64,000 nucleotides of DNA from contig KV454018.1 in assembly GCA_001661245.1 (NCBI GenBank), forward strand, positions 56,239 through 120,238, read 5' to 3'. The stretch is from Pachysolen tannophilus NRRL Y-2460 (Eukaryota > Ascomycota > Pichiomycetes > Alaninales > Pachysolenaceae). The notes beneath the pieces are model-generated. The model had not been told where the DNA came from. It did not search any database and worked only from the letters and a program-made list of their open reading frames with translations. Shown one piece after another: positions 53,057 through 62,006 of the stretch (position 1 is the first letter of the stretch; every line of letters starts with the position of its first letter). The position numbers were made by a program, and so were the translations under genes.

Positions 53057-53654
53057 CACTTCCTATAATAAATATATTTATATATATATATATATAACAT
53101 AGTTCAAGGTTGATGATGGTCCATTAATATTATTATATCTAAGCTTTAGTGGTATTTTTGGTTCAATGAAAAAAAATTTTTTTTTCTTTCAGAAAATAAT
53201 AATAATAATAATAAGTTAAAAAACGGTTTCCGTTTTGTTAGATCTTATCGCCATACTTTGAAATTGATTATGGTTTTTAAACCCGACTAGGTAATAATAA
53301 TAATAATATGTAAGAAACAATTTTAAAAAATTTTAAGTAATTGATCGCCAGTTTTTAAAAAAGATTTCTTAGGATTCTTACTTCACCCACTCACTGTACC
53401 CACTATATTCACTTACTTATTTATTCACTTATTCACTTACTCATTATACCCCCCTGCCTAGTTTTGAAACTTTGAGGGCAAGGCAATTTTCTATTTTCAT
53501 GTATGTTATTTACGCATGTACGCACATTAAATTTAATAATAAGAATAATACACTAAAATTAAATTATTATATACCAATTTTTGTTTTTTTTTGGAAAATA
53601 TACGGTTTATATGGATATTATGATATACTAATAATTATTATTAAAAAGTTGAGA

Positions 53655-56138
53655 CTAATTGTTACCATTGCTGCTATTGTTACTATTGTTATTATCAATC
53701 TTACTTTTGGTGTCTCTATGCAGATCTAATGATCTATCTTGATGTTGTGCACTGCGTGCCTGTTTTTGCTGTATAAACGGCTGCAGCTGAATGCTGTGCG
53801 GTACTATATCCATAGATGATGCAGTAGGAGCTACTCCTTGGCTAAAACTGTTTAAAACATTAACTATATGGGGATGGTATTGTTGAGGCTGATGAGGCTG
53901 TTGAGGCTGCTGAGGCTGCCGTGACTGTTGAGTCTGTTGAGACTGTTGAGACTGTTGCTGGTGATGTTGCTCTTGTGACTGATGACCGGTCAAGACATGG
54001 AATGGGGCAATATTTCTATTGACATGATTATTACTAATAAAACTATTATTTTGAATATGTCGTTGTTGTTGTTGGTTGACGTTTTCTCTAGTAGAATTAT
54101 TGAAAAAATCTATTTTATTTGATGTACCATTAAAATCGTTTATTAGTTCATTTCTTGCAATGTTCTCATCTCGCTTAAGTTTCCGTTCAACCTTCATTTT
54201 CAAATTTTGATTATTCATCATTTGATCAATTAAATCTTTATTGGAAAATTTAATAAATGAATTGAAAAATCTATTAAATTGAATAGCAACTTCTGTATTA
54301 TTAAATAATTGATTATTATTAAAATAAGGATAATATTTTTCAATTAAAACTTGACATAATTCTTTAGTAAATATTTGATCATTTACATTAAAAGAAGAAT
54401 TGGATTGTGATTTTAAAAAATTTGAATTATTTATTACATCATTATTTGTTTGTTGTTCTTGTTGTTGAATCCCACCATTTTCAATATCATCTTCAGAAAT
54501 TGAAAATTCTTTTCTAACCAATGCTATAATATCTTCATCTTTAAGATGGAAATTAACAACTTTTTCTTCTTTTGGAAACAAAAAACTATCCATTGTATAA
54601 TTTGAACGGATAAAATTTTTATCACTAAATATTTTTAATAAACTTAAAATCTTTGATTCTTTTACAACATCTTTAACAATATATAATTTTTTTTTAAAAG
54701 TATTAACATCAATTGATAAATCTTTTTCTAAATTATTATGATCATTATAATTTAAAGGTGGTAAAAGATTAGAATTTTTAAAACATTGAACAAATAAATT
54801 TTTGTTATAACAAATTAATTCCCATGAATCTGATATTATACTAATTAAATCAGGTTTAGAAATAGTAAAATCTTTAGGTTTAGCAAAATCTAACATTAAT
54901 TTTTTTAAAAAAACTTGTAAAATAGTATCTTTTATATGACATTTGAAAATTCTTAAAACACCAAAATCTAAAGGATAATATTTTAAACTGTTTAAATTTG
55001 GTGAAAAATAAACAATTTTAATTTTTGATAATTCATTTCCTGGAATTAAATGTTGATATAAATTATCCATTAATAAAACTATTGGCTCTGTAACTATTTC
55101 ATTTAATTTTTTTATATAATGATAAACAATTTCTGTACTTAATAATCCTGTATTAGAAAAATATAAATTTTGAATAAGTTGTTGATCTTTAAAACGAACA
55201 TCAGTTATTATTAAGGGACTAAGTTGATTAATACCACTAGCGTTACCCAAGATACCAACAATTACTCTATTTGATGGGTCACCAATCGATAATTCCGATA
55301 ATGAAGCATTGTTTTCATTATCATTATCATTATCACTATTAGTGTTTTGATTTGAAGAGTTTAGTCCAAAAATTGGGAAATCTGTTCTTATTGAAATTTC
55401 ATCAAATTGATAGATTTGATGAGGTTTATAACCTAATAATTCATTTCTAATTCTTAATTTTTCATCTCTCATATCTTTAATTCCAAATAATTTAGAATCT
55501 TTATAAAAATTTGAAGTAACTTCTTTTTTTATTTGATGTCTTTTTTTAAAATAATGTAACCACCCATTAGATTTTGTTGTTATCATCAGAATTTCTCTAT
55601 CAGATAAATTATGATAATTTTTATAAAAATCTTTCCATTTACTAATTAAAAATCTTTCTGTTAATTTCAAATTTTCATTTAAAGATTGATCATAATATAT
55701 TTCTAAACATCTATTAGCTTCTGGATATTTAAATTTTGGTTTTGTCTTATAAGTTTTATTATTATTTAAACTTAAATTTTTATAATCTTCACGAAGTTTA
55801 TCTTCTGTAAGTATCCATCTATTTAATGTAGATTTAGTTATAGCAAATTCATTTAACCTACTAAAATATTTGACCGTTTGTAATTGAGTCTTTTTCTCTG
55901 AATTATGATGCCAATCTAAAACATCTATCTTCTGTTGTAATGTAGCTCTTGGTAATCTAGATGAAATATCTTCCTCATCTTCTAAATTATTTTCTTCAAC
56001 TTCTCTCTCAAGTTGATGATAAGAATTAGAATTATTATTATCACCATGATCATGATTTACAACATGATCATCATCAACACCAGACCGTTGAAGCAATTGC
56101 GGATCCGTCACATTAACAGAATTAACACTATCACTCAT
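53655..56138 (-). CDS. PDC2/CENP-B-like DDE-domain protein with complete acidic triad
   Basis: This is an 827-residue protein of the pogo-derived family that includes the yeast regulator Pdc2. An N-terminal psq/HTH region (about 60-115, 'LPRATLQQKIDVLDWH', 'FAITKSTLNRWI') is followed by a CENP-B-type HTH (about 130-210, ending 'SNGWLHYFKKRHQIKK'). The DDE_1 domain spans about 235-420. Asp246 (YQFDEISI), Asp358 (LLMDN) and Asp391 (YPLDFGV) occupy all three catalytic positions with transposase-like spacing. The C-terminal 150 residues are Gln/Pro/His-rich low complexity, unlike a transposase. It is a single copy without visible terminal repeats. I infer a domesticated DNA-binding regulator, but an intact nuclease fold cannot be excluded. 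Confidence 0.85.
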   Translation of the reverse strand: MSDSVNSVNVTDPQLLQRSGVDDDHVVNHDHGDNNNSNSYHQLEREVEENNLEDEEDISSRLPRATLQQKIDVLDWHHNSEKKTQLQTVKYFSRLNEFAITKSTLNRWILTEDKLREDYKNLSLNNNKTYKTKPKFKYPEANRCLEIYYDQSLNENLKLTERFLISKWKDFYKNYHNLSDREILMITTKSNGWLHYFKKRHQIKKEVTSNFYKDSKLFGIKDMRDEKLRIRNELLGYKPHQIYQFDEISIRTDFPIFGLNSSNQNTNSDNDNDNENNASLSELSIGDPSNRVIVGILGNASGINQLSPLIITDVRFKDQQLIQNLYFSNTGLLSTEIVYHYIKKLNEIVTEPIVLLMDNLYQHLIPGNELSKIKIVYFSPNLNSLKYYPLDFGVLRIFKCHIKDTILQVFLKKLMLDFAKPKDFTISKPDLISIISDSWELICYNKNLFVQCFKNSNLLPPLNYNDHNNLEKDLSIDVNTFKKKLYIVKDVVKESKILSLLKIFSDKNFIRSNYTMDSFLFPKEEKVVNFHLKDEDIIALVRKEFSISEDDIENGGIQQQEQQTNNDVINNSNFLKSQSNSSFNVNDQIFTKELCQVLIEKYYPYFNNNQLFNNTEVAIQFNRFFNSFIKFSNKDLIDQMMNNQNLKMKVERKLKRDENIARNELINDFNGTSNKIDFFNNSTRENVNQQQQRHIQNNSFISNNHVNRNIAPFHVLTGHQSQEQHHQQQSQQSQQTQQSRQPQQPQQPHQPQQYHPHIVNVLNSFSQGVAPTASSMDIVPHSIQLQPFIQQKQARSAQHQDRSLDLHRDTKSKIDNNNSNNSSNGNN

Positions 56139-56861
56139 ATTTAAAATATTACTTCCCTTTGATCTACAAGCCTAAACTGATGGCTTGGGTTTGTTTTTTC
56201 TTCTTCTTATGCTTTTCTTGTAATTATTCCATTTTTTGGGAACTTATTATAGTTAATTCGATGTTATTTGTTGTTTACAACCTTAGTGTAAACGGGATTT
56301 TCCCTATACAAATTTTATTTGTACTACCACGCACGACTAAAATTTTTAAAAATTAAAAATTTTTAAAAAAAAAGTTTTCCTTTTTTGGACTTTTAAGAGT
56401 TTCAAACACGACTTGTAAAGAAAAAGAAAAAAACTTTTTTTAATAAACTCTTGCACGTCCTTTTATATTATTAGACAAAAAAAAAAGTGTATTTACATTC
56501 CAACAATATATCAATAATTTAATGATGATTTTGTAATGTAAATAATAAGTAAAATCATTAACAGGTAATATAACAAAGAGAAACAAAAAAAAAAAAAATG
56601 TATAGGGAAAGAGAAAGAAAAATAAAAGAAAAAAAAGAGACCGCCCAAAAGTAAAAAATAACCAAAAAAAGTATTCAATCGTAACGTACTAACCAACAAA
56701 CCACCTAACCAACAAATCAACCATATAGAGCATAAAACTATTCTATGCTTTGCCTCCGGAAACAAAAAAAAAACAAAATGAAAAATAAAATAAAAAAAAC
56801 ATCAAAAAAAAATTTAAAATTAAATATAAATACATCATCCTCTATACTTAAATCTAACCTT
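56139..56861. other. Intergenic region between the PDC2-like and NRM1-like genes
   Basis: This 723-base stretch of AT-rich DNA has A-runs at about 56586-56598 and 56764-56815. No gene was seen. Confidence 0.5.
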
Positions 56862-58463
56862 TTATCTTCTAGGAGATGGAGTGAAAAAATTAACGTAATC
56901 GCTCATACTGAAATTTCCTCTTTTACCAGGAGTTGCAGGTGTTAAAAATCGATTATCAAGATTTCTTTCTCTATTCCCACTTAAAGGTGTTGATCCTAAA
57001 GCATTGGCGGCAGCAATTCCTGCTGAAGTTGGTGGTGTAGAATTTAATGGATTATGATTAATTTGTCCACCAATTGAAGAATTAATATTACCATTATTAT
57101 TACTTATATCAAATGAAAGTTTCTTTGGAGTTGTTGGAAGCATCTTATTTATATTATTCGAACTATGATAAGCAGCAGGTGAAGGTGAAGTTGCCAAAAA
57201 CATTAACAAATCAGCACCTTCATCATGATCATCAGTTGAAGAATTATTATGTTGATGATGAGTATTAACTTGATTATTTAAAGATATTGTAGGTAAACCA
57301 TTACCATTACCATTATTAGAATTCTTATTTAAAAATAAAATATTTCGATGTGAAGTTGTTGAAGTTGGAGTTTTGAAATTAGCAGAACGACGAATAACTT
57401 TTGATTTTGGTGTAGAAAATAAAGCATTTGGTGAAAATGAATTACAAGATTCTGATTTGTTTCCATTAATACCATTATTATTTGTATTATTATTATTATT
57501 ATTATTATTACCATTGACCATGTTAAGAGTAGCTGATTTTCTAGGTGGTGTCTTTGGAGGAACTCTTGTTTCACCAACAGTTGTATACATAGGTGATGAA
57601 GGTAAATTATTAAGTCTTTTTGTTGGTGATTCATAATCATCTGTTTCATAATCATCTGTTTCTGTATCTTTTGACCTATTAATACTATGATTACTTTGAT
57701 CATTATCCTTTTCATACAAGTTTTTATGTGATCTTTTCCTATTTATTGACCCTAACCCTGACCCTGATGATGATAAAGAACTAAATGAAGTTGATTTAGA
57801 TAGTTGTTGATGAACTCTAGCAGGATTTTGTAATACTTCTTTCATCCTAGAAGCTGATGCCAAGATAGAAGCCGATGTAGATGATGATGATGATAATGAA
57901 TGTTGTATAGGACTTGAACTTGAACCATTACTTGGACCTGGTCCTTTAACTGAAGTAGCAGTAGTTGAAGTAGCAGAATTAACTGGAACTGGAGGTGAAG
58001 AGTCAGGTGATAACGACGACAAAGTATTAATTTTTTTATTACCATTATTTTTTTGTAAATGATCATTTTCTATTGGAATACCATTATCAATCTTAGCTTT
58101 TATACCTGCTTTTAACAATTTTGTCTTTAAGCGTCTAGTTATCCTTGCAATTTCTGCTCTTTTCAAAATATTTTCAGCAATAAATTCTTCTTTATTTTGA
58201 TTTTGATTATGTTGTGACACTTGTAAAGGTAACAGTTGTTGTGATGATGATCCATTCGATCCATTCGATCCATTCGATCCATTCGAACCAGCTGATCCAG
58301 ATGATGATCCAGACGATGATCCAGACGACACTGACGAAACAGGCACGGACGTAGTTCCGACCGCTCCAGCAGCAATATCTGTTGAAGACAGCATTTGATT
58401 AGTTAACGAGTGTTGTTGTGATTCCCGAAGTGCTGTCACTATATTATTTTGCACTTTTTGCAT
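56862..58463 (-). CDS. WHI5/NRM1-like G1/S transcription repressor
   Basis: The protein has 533 residues, is mostly disordered, and is rich in Ser, Asn and SP/TP sites (for example SPDSSPP, LPTTPKK, FLTPATPGK) as expected for a CDK target. Three short blocks resemble the fungal Whi5/Nrm1 family: the basic helix 'EIARITRRLKTKLLKAGIKAK' (about residue 106), 'ADLLMFLATSPSPAAY' (about 420), and the terminal 'NFSMSDYVNFFTPSPRR', which could be the short motif that docks on SBF/MBF. An MCB site (ACGCGT) lies 450 bases upstream, as expected for NRM1, which is an MBF target in other yeasts. The family call is moderately sure. The choice between Whi5 and Nrm1 is inference. Confidence 0.7.
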   Translation of the reverse strand: MQKVQNNIVTALRESQQHSLTNQMLSSTDIAAGAVGTTSVPVSSVSSGSSSGSSSGSAGSNGSNGSNGSNGSSSQQLLPLQVSQHNQNQNKEEFIAENILKRAEIARITRRLKTKLLKAGIKAKIDNGIPIENDHLQKNNGNKKINTLSSLSPDSSPPVPVNSATSTTATSVKGPGPSNGSSSSPIQHSLSSSSSTSASILASASRMKEVLQNPARVHQQLSKSTSFSSLSSSGSGLGSINRKRSHKNLYEKDNDQSNHSINRSKDTETDDYETDDYESPTKRLNNLPSSPMYTTVGETRVPPKTPPRKSATLNMVNGNNNNNNNNTNNNGINGNKSESCNSFSPNALFSTPKSKVIRRSANFKTPTSTTSHRNILFLNKNSNNGNGNGLPTISLNNQVNTHHQHNNSSTDDHDEGADLLMFLATSPSPAAYHSSNNINKMLPTTPKKLSFDISNNNGNINSSIGGQINHNPLNSTPPTSAGIAAANALGSTPLSGNRERNLDNRFLTPATPGKRGNFSMSDYVNFFTPSPRR

Positions 58464-58911
58464 TTTAAATAAAATAAAATAAAGAAGGAAAAATTAAAAT
58501 AAAATAAAAAATAAAATAAAAATTGGGTATTTTCTTAACCAACGGTAATAATAAATATTAAAGTAATTTAAACAATTTTATATCAAGAATAAATTGTATC
58601 CATATATACGTAGACTAATAAAATACACTCATACAACACACACACGCACACACAAAACACACAACACACAATCAGAAACACACACAAAAGCACACACACA
58701 CACACACGGATACACAGATATACAGATATATGGATATATATTTAAACGATGGATAAGAAGATGGCTCTAAGGTAAAAAAAAAAAAAAAAAAAAAAAAAGA
58801 AATTTAGATTATAATTTAGCTATAAAAAACCTAGCTAGTTAGCTAGCTAGCTGTACATGTACATAATTTAAAAAGAAGTATTAAAAAAAAAAAAAAAAAA
58901 AATTTTTTTTT

Positions 58912-58917
58912 ACGCGT
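58912..58917. promoter_or_regulatory. MCB element ACGCGT
   Basis: This is a perfect MluI cell-cycle box (MBF site) upstream of the WHI5/NRM1-like gene, inside otherwise pure A/T DNA. Confidence 0.5.
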
Positions 58918-59475
58918 TTTTTACCGAATTGGGTAAATTGGGTAAATTGGCTCAAGTTTTAATATTAATAATAACGTGAAATTTCAAGGAAGAGAAGAGA
59001 ATAGAATAAAAGATAATATGAGCTTTTAATAGAACTTGGTTTAATAGATAAATTGAAGTATCTTAAAGATAGGAAAAGATAAGTAAAGTGCATATAAGTC
59101 TCATCTTGTTAGTGTTAGCCTAGCCTATAAGCAATTTAATTGTAAAATTACAAACAAATTAACAACAGGGTTTATTTATTATTATGGTGAAGAATTTTTT
59201 AAAAAAAACAAAAAAAAAATTCTAGTTAAAGAAATATTTCCTAAAAGGGTAAGGTGATGAAAATCTGCCTATTGCGACGAACGACAGAAAGAAAGAAAGA
59301 AAGAAAAAAAAATTTTTTTATTTTTATTTTTTTTGATATATCCCTTACATGACACGTAAAGACAATAAATATCTCTTTTTGGTTGAGAGAAGGTTATTTA
59401 CGCACTGTTTACCCATGTAAGTAAAACTTAAAAGAATTAATATTTATTTTATTGGGAATTTATTGATCTTCAAGG

Positions 59476-59526
59476 AAAGTAAAAGTAAAAGTAAAAGTAA
59501 AAGTAAAAGTAAAAGTAAAAGTAAAA
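59476..59526. repeat. (GTAAAA)n hexanucleotide repeat
   Basis: About eight perfect tandem GTAAAA units in intergenic DNA. Confidence 0.9.
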
Positions 59527-59562
59527 ATTAGAGAAATTGGGTTGGGAAAATCAATAAACTAA

Positions 59563-59616
59563 TTTTCCTTTCTTTTCTTTTCTTTTCTTTTCTTTTCTTT
59601 TCTTTTCTTTTCTTTT
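59563..59616. repeat. (TTTTC)n pentanucleotide repeat
   Basis: About ten tandem TTTTC units, a pure pyrimidine strand, starting 37 bases after the (GTAAAA)n repeat. Confidence 0.9.
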
Positions 59617-60033
59617 AGTTTCAGTTTGCCTCACAAATAAATTGATATGGTGATGTCTTTTAAATCTTATGAGACTACTCCAACACAATAAATGTATTCC
59701 ACTATGTTGTTAGTTAAGCTTTTACTTTTATTTATTTAAATTTTTCTGGTAGTGCATGATGTGTCAACTCTTTCGATCTCTTGAATGAACGAAAAAAGAA
59801 AAAAAAAAGAAAAATTTTTCCTTTTTCCAATAAGAGAAGAAAAAAATTGTGCGAGAGATGTTTTTAACATATACTTTATTTATTATATTATAATTATAAT
59901 TATTTAATATATTTTAAATATTTTAAATATTTTAAATATATGTATAGCGCTAAGTTAAAAATCAGTTGCAAATGATTTAGAAAATTTTGTTTTTCTAAAG
60001 GAATAGAAAAATTTCATGAAATTTTGAATCTAA

Positions 60034-60396
60034 GTATGTATATATAATCAAAAATGTTTACTTTTTTTTTTTTGTCCCGCAGCCCATTAATTATGTCCTT
60101 AAGTACTGGGAATTTTAAAAAATTATTTTTATTTGAATGATGATAAATTGATAATGTTGCTTGAAATGGCTTAACTGCTTTTGTGTGAGCACAATGATTT
60201 CTCAATAGACTACAACGGTATCTGATCAATAAATAAAAAAAAATTTTTGCTTTTTTTTTTAAGGCTTATCCAACTAAAATTATAAGTTACATAGTACTAA
60301 GGATTTATTATTGGAATCATTAAAGGAAGAAAGAAAAATGAAAAAATAGGTTTAATTTACTAACGTTTTTCCAATTTTTTTTTTTTTTTCGATTAG
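60034..60396 (+). other. Predicted 5'-UTR intron of SEN2 hosting a snoRNA
   Basis: The canonical donor GTATGT is at 60034..60039, the branch site TACTAAC at 60358..60364, then a T-rich tract and an acceptor GATTAG ending at 60396. The SEN2 ATG is 33 bases downstream. The 363-nt intron contains the C/D-box snoRNA. All three signals match those of the coding introns in this window. An independent non-coding host transcript is the alternative. Confidence 0.75.
60133..60229 (+). ncRNA. C/D-box snoRNA, predicted 18S rRNA methylation guide (snR79-like)
   Basis: C box ATGATGA is at 60137..60143 and D box CTGA at 60222..60225. They are flanked by a perfect 4-bp terminal stem (TTGA before the C box, TCAA after the D box). 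An internal C'-like ATGATTT is at 60194..60200. Directly upstream of the D box, AGACTACAACGGTAT (60207..60221) is complementary to the universally conserved 18S segment ATACCGTCGTAGTCT with one mismatch. By the D-box-plus-five rule G60217 pairs with the second C of ATACC, which by my count is C1007 in S. cerevisiae 18S, the snR79 target. Length (about 97 nt) is normal. It lies inside the predicted SEN2 leader intron, so it would be processed from a spliced intron. Confidence 0.85.
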
Positions 60397-60428
60397 AGAA
60401 AGAAGGATAATCATTTTTATAAATAATA

Positions 60429-61652
60429 ATGTCAAAAAGAAAAAATTATCTTGATAGTATTTATAGGAATCCATTACCAATAAATTTAACTCTGTTAAAT
60501 TTGAAAAATTTGGTTTTCGGATTTGATATCCATCAAGATCAAATTTTAATTAGATATCAAGATTTTATATTTAAAGCTTTAGATGAAAATTCTATTAAAA
60601 AATTATGGTTTAATGGATTTTTCGGTAAGGGACAATTAAGTAGATCTGAACCAACTTTTAAAGAAAGAACAAAGAGAAGAATTTTACCTATAAAAGATTT
60701 TGAAAAATTATCTTCAGAAGAAATAACTAAATTAAGAAGAGAAGAAAGGAAAAAATTTAAACAAGAAAGATTAACATTAGAAAAACAAGAAATTTTATTA
60801 AAATCAAATAAAAATTTTGAAGAATTACAAAAAATTGAATTTTTAAAACATGAATTAAATTCTAAACAAAAAATTTCAAATAAAAAATCATTAAAAGAAT
60901 TATTTGATGAACAAATTATTAAAAATGGGAAAGATTTTAATATAAATGAATTACGTAAAGAAGATTTATTACTTGTTAAAAAAGATGATGAAGGAAATAT
61001 GGATATTGAAAATATTGAATATTTACAATTAATGCCAGTTGAACTGTTTTTCTTAAGATTTTTAAATCTTTGTGAAATTATTTATACTGATGCCGATACC
61101 GATACCGATCAAGATATTGATAATATTGATGATGATTATAATGATCATGAAATAACGATGTTCCCCTTACGTAAATTATTTTATACTTGTATCTCTATTG
61201 ATCATTTACAACCAGATAATCGTTTTATAATATCATATATTGTTTATCATCACTATAGATCATTAGGATGGTGTGTAAAATCAGGTATCAAATTTTCAAC
61301 CGATTTCATATTATATAAAAAAGGTCCACCTTTTCAACATGCACGTTACGCAGTGACAATAGTACCGAATTATGAAAATGATGATGAAAATATGGAAAAT
61401 CCTTCTGCAACAGATAAAAACAATTGGATATGGTTTTCTTCCTTAAATAGAGTTGTCAGTGGAGTAAAGAAAAACTTGATCTTTTGCTATGTTGATATTC
61501 CTAAATTGGATATCTTTATGGATAAAATGAGAGAAATTGATGAGTTAGATGATTATTATGATGAAGGTGATAAATTTAAAGAATTATTTGAATTGTATAA
61601 AATTTATGAAATCGGGATCAAAAGATGGTTGCCTACTAAAAATAGAGATTGA
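60429..61652 (+). CDS. SEN2: tRNA-splicing endonuclease catalytic subunit SEN2
   Basis: Sen2 cuts the 5' splice site of pre-tRNAs in the Sen2-Sen34-Sen15-Sen54 complex, which sits on mitochondria in yeast. The protein has 407 residues versus 377 in S. cerevisiae. Conserved parts are 'LWFNGFFGKGQLSRSEPTFKERT', 'YIVYHHYRSLGWCVKSGIKF', and the catalytic Tyr, His and Lys in 'FILYKKGPPFQHARYAV' and 'VSGVKKNL', ending 'IKRWLPTKNRD'. The block before the nuclease domain reads MPVE-x-FFLRF with x encoded by CTG, where yeast Sen2 has Ala (MPVEAMFL). An acidic Asp-rich insertion (about 220-240) explains the extra length. A 5'-UTR intron with a snoRNA is predicted upstream. Confidence 0.96.
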   Translation: MSKRKNYLDSIYRNPLPINLTLLNLKNLVFGFDIHQDQILIRYQDFIFKALDENSIKKLWFNGFFGKGQLSRSEPTFKERTKRRILPIKDFEKLSSEEITKLRREERKKFKQERLTLEKQEILLKSNKNFEELQKIEFLKHELNSKQKISNKKSLKELFDEQIIKNGKDFNINELRKEDLLLVKKDDEGNMDIENIEYLQLMPVELFFLRFLNLCEIIYTDADTDTDQDIDNIDDDYNDHEITMFPLRKLFYTCISIDHLQPDNRFIISYIVYHHYRSLGWCVKSGIKFSTDFILYKKGPPFQHARYAVTIVPNYENDDENMENPSATDKNNWIWFSSLNRVVSGVKKNLIFCYVDIPKLDIFMDKMREIDELDDYYDEGDKFKELFELYKIYEIGIKRWLPTKNRD

Positions 61653-62006
61653 TTTGGAAGTATATATATATATATATACCTAACTATTTATTTATTTATT
61701 TGTTTATTTGTTTATTTGTTTATTTGTTTATTTGTTTTTTTTTTAAATGGTTTATATAATGATTTTAATGGCGATAATGAGTTGAATGTCTTTCATGATT
61801 CTAATTAATGGTATTAATCCCTGGAAAATAATAACGAAGAAGTAGTTTTTGAAAAATCAAATTTCTTTTTTTGTAAATGACGTTTTTTAGTTTTAGAATT
61901 AAAATATTAAATTTGATGTTAACAGCTAATATGATAATATGATATATTAGATTTTTATATTTTATTATTCGATATAATTAATTAATTAAATATTAATATT
62001 TAAAAG
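61653..62006. other. SEN2-LCL2 intergenic region
   Basis: This 354-base stretch contains (AT)n at about 61661-61677 and a TTTATTTG tandem run (about 61684-61738), then the LCL2 promoter. No gene was seen. Confidence 0.6.

Larger units (their letters stand above)
51737..53654. other. RFX1 upstream region with assembly gap
   Basis: This 1.9-kb stretch holds trinucleotide AAT repeats just before RFX1 (about 51748-51775), a gap in poly(A) (see below), and 1.2 kb of AT-rich DNA. Within the latter are a T-run (52743-52763), an (ATTGCCT)n minisatellite (53029..53056), (AT)n (about 53080-53095) and AAT repeats (53198-53213, 53293-53308). A CACTACT element is at 52961..52967. No gene was seen. Confidence 0.55.
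58464..60428. promoter_or_regulatory. Long divergent NRM1-like/SEN2 intergenic region
   Basis: This 1965-base stretch contains a CA-rich microsatellite (about 58625-58708), poly(A) runs (58772-58798, 58883-58902), and a GCTAGCTAGCTAGC plus TGTACATGTACA palindrome block (58839-58864). An MCB site ACGCGT (58912..58917), a (GTAAAA)n repeat, a (TTTTC)n repeat and a GTAGTGC element (59749..59755) follow. The SEN2 leader intron with a snoRNA occupies its right end. Confidence 0.65.

Noticed and set aside
58248-58284. GATCCATTC tandem repeat
   Set aside because: It lies in the coding sequence of the WHI5/NRM1-like protein and encodes a Gly-Ser-Asn repeat.
60014-60229. Minus-strand ORF of 71 codons and a 20-base match to 18S rRNA
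   Set aside because: The rRNA-like word is the complement of the snoRNA guide, so the ORF is a shadow and not an rRNA fragment or a protein.
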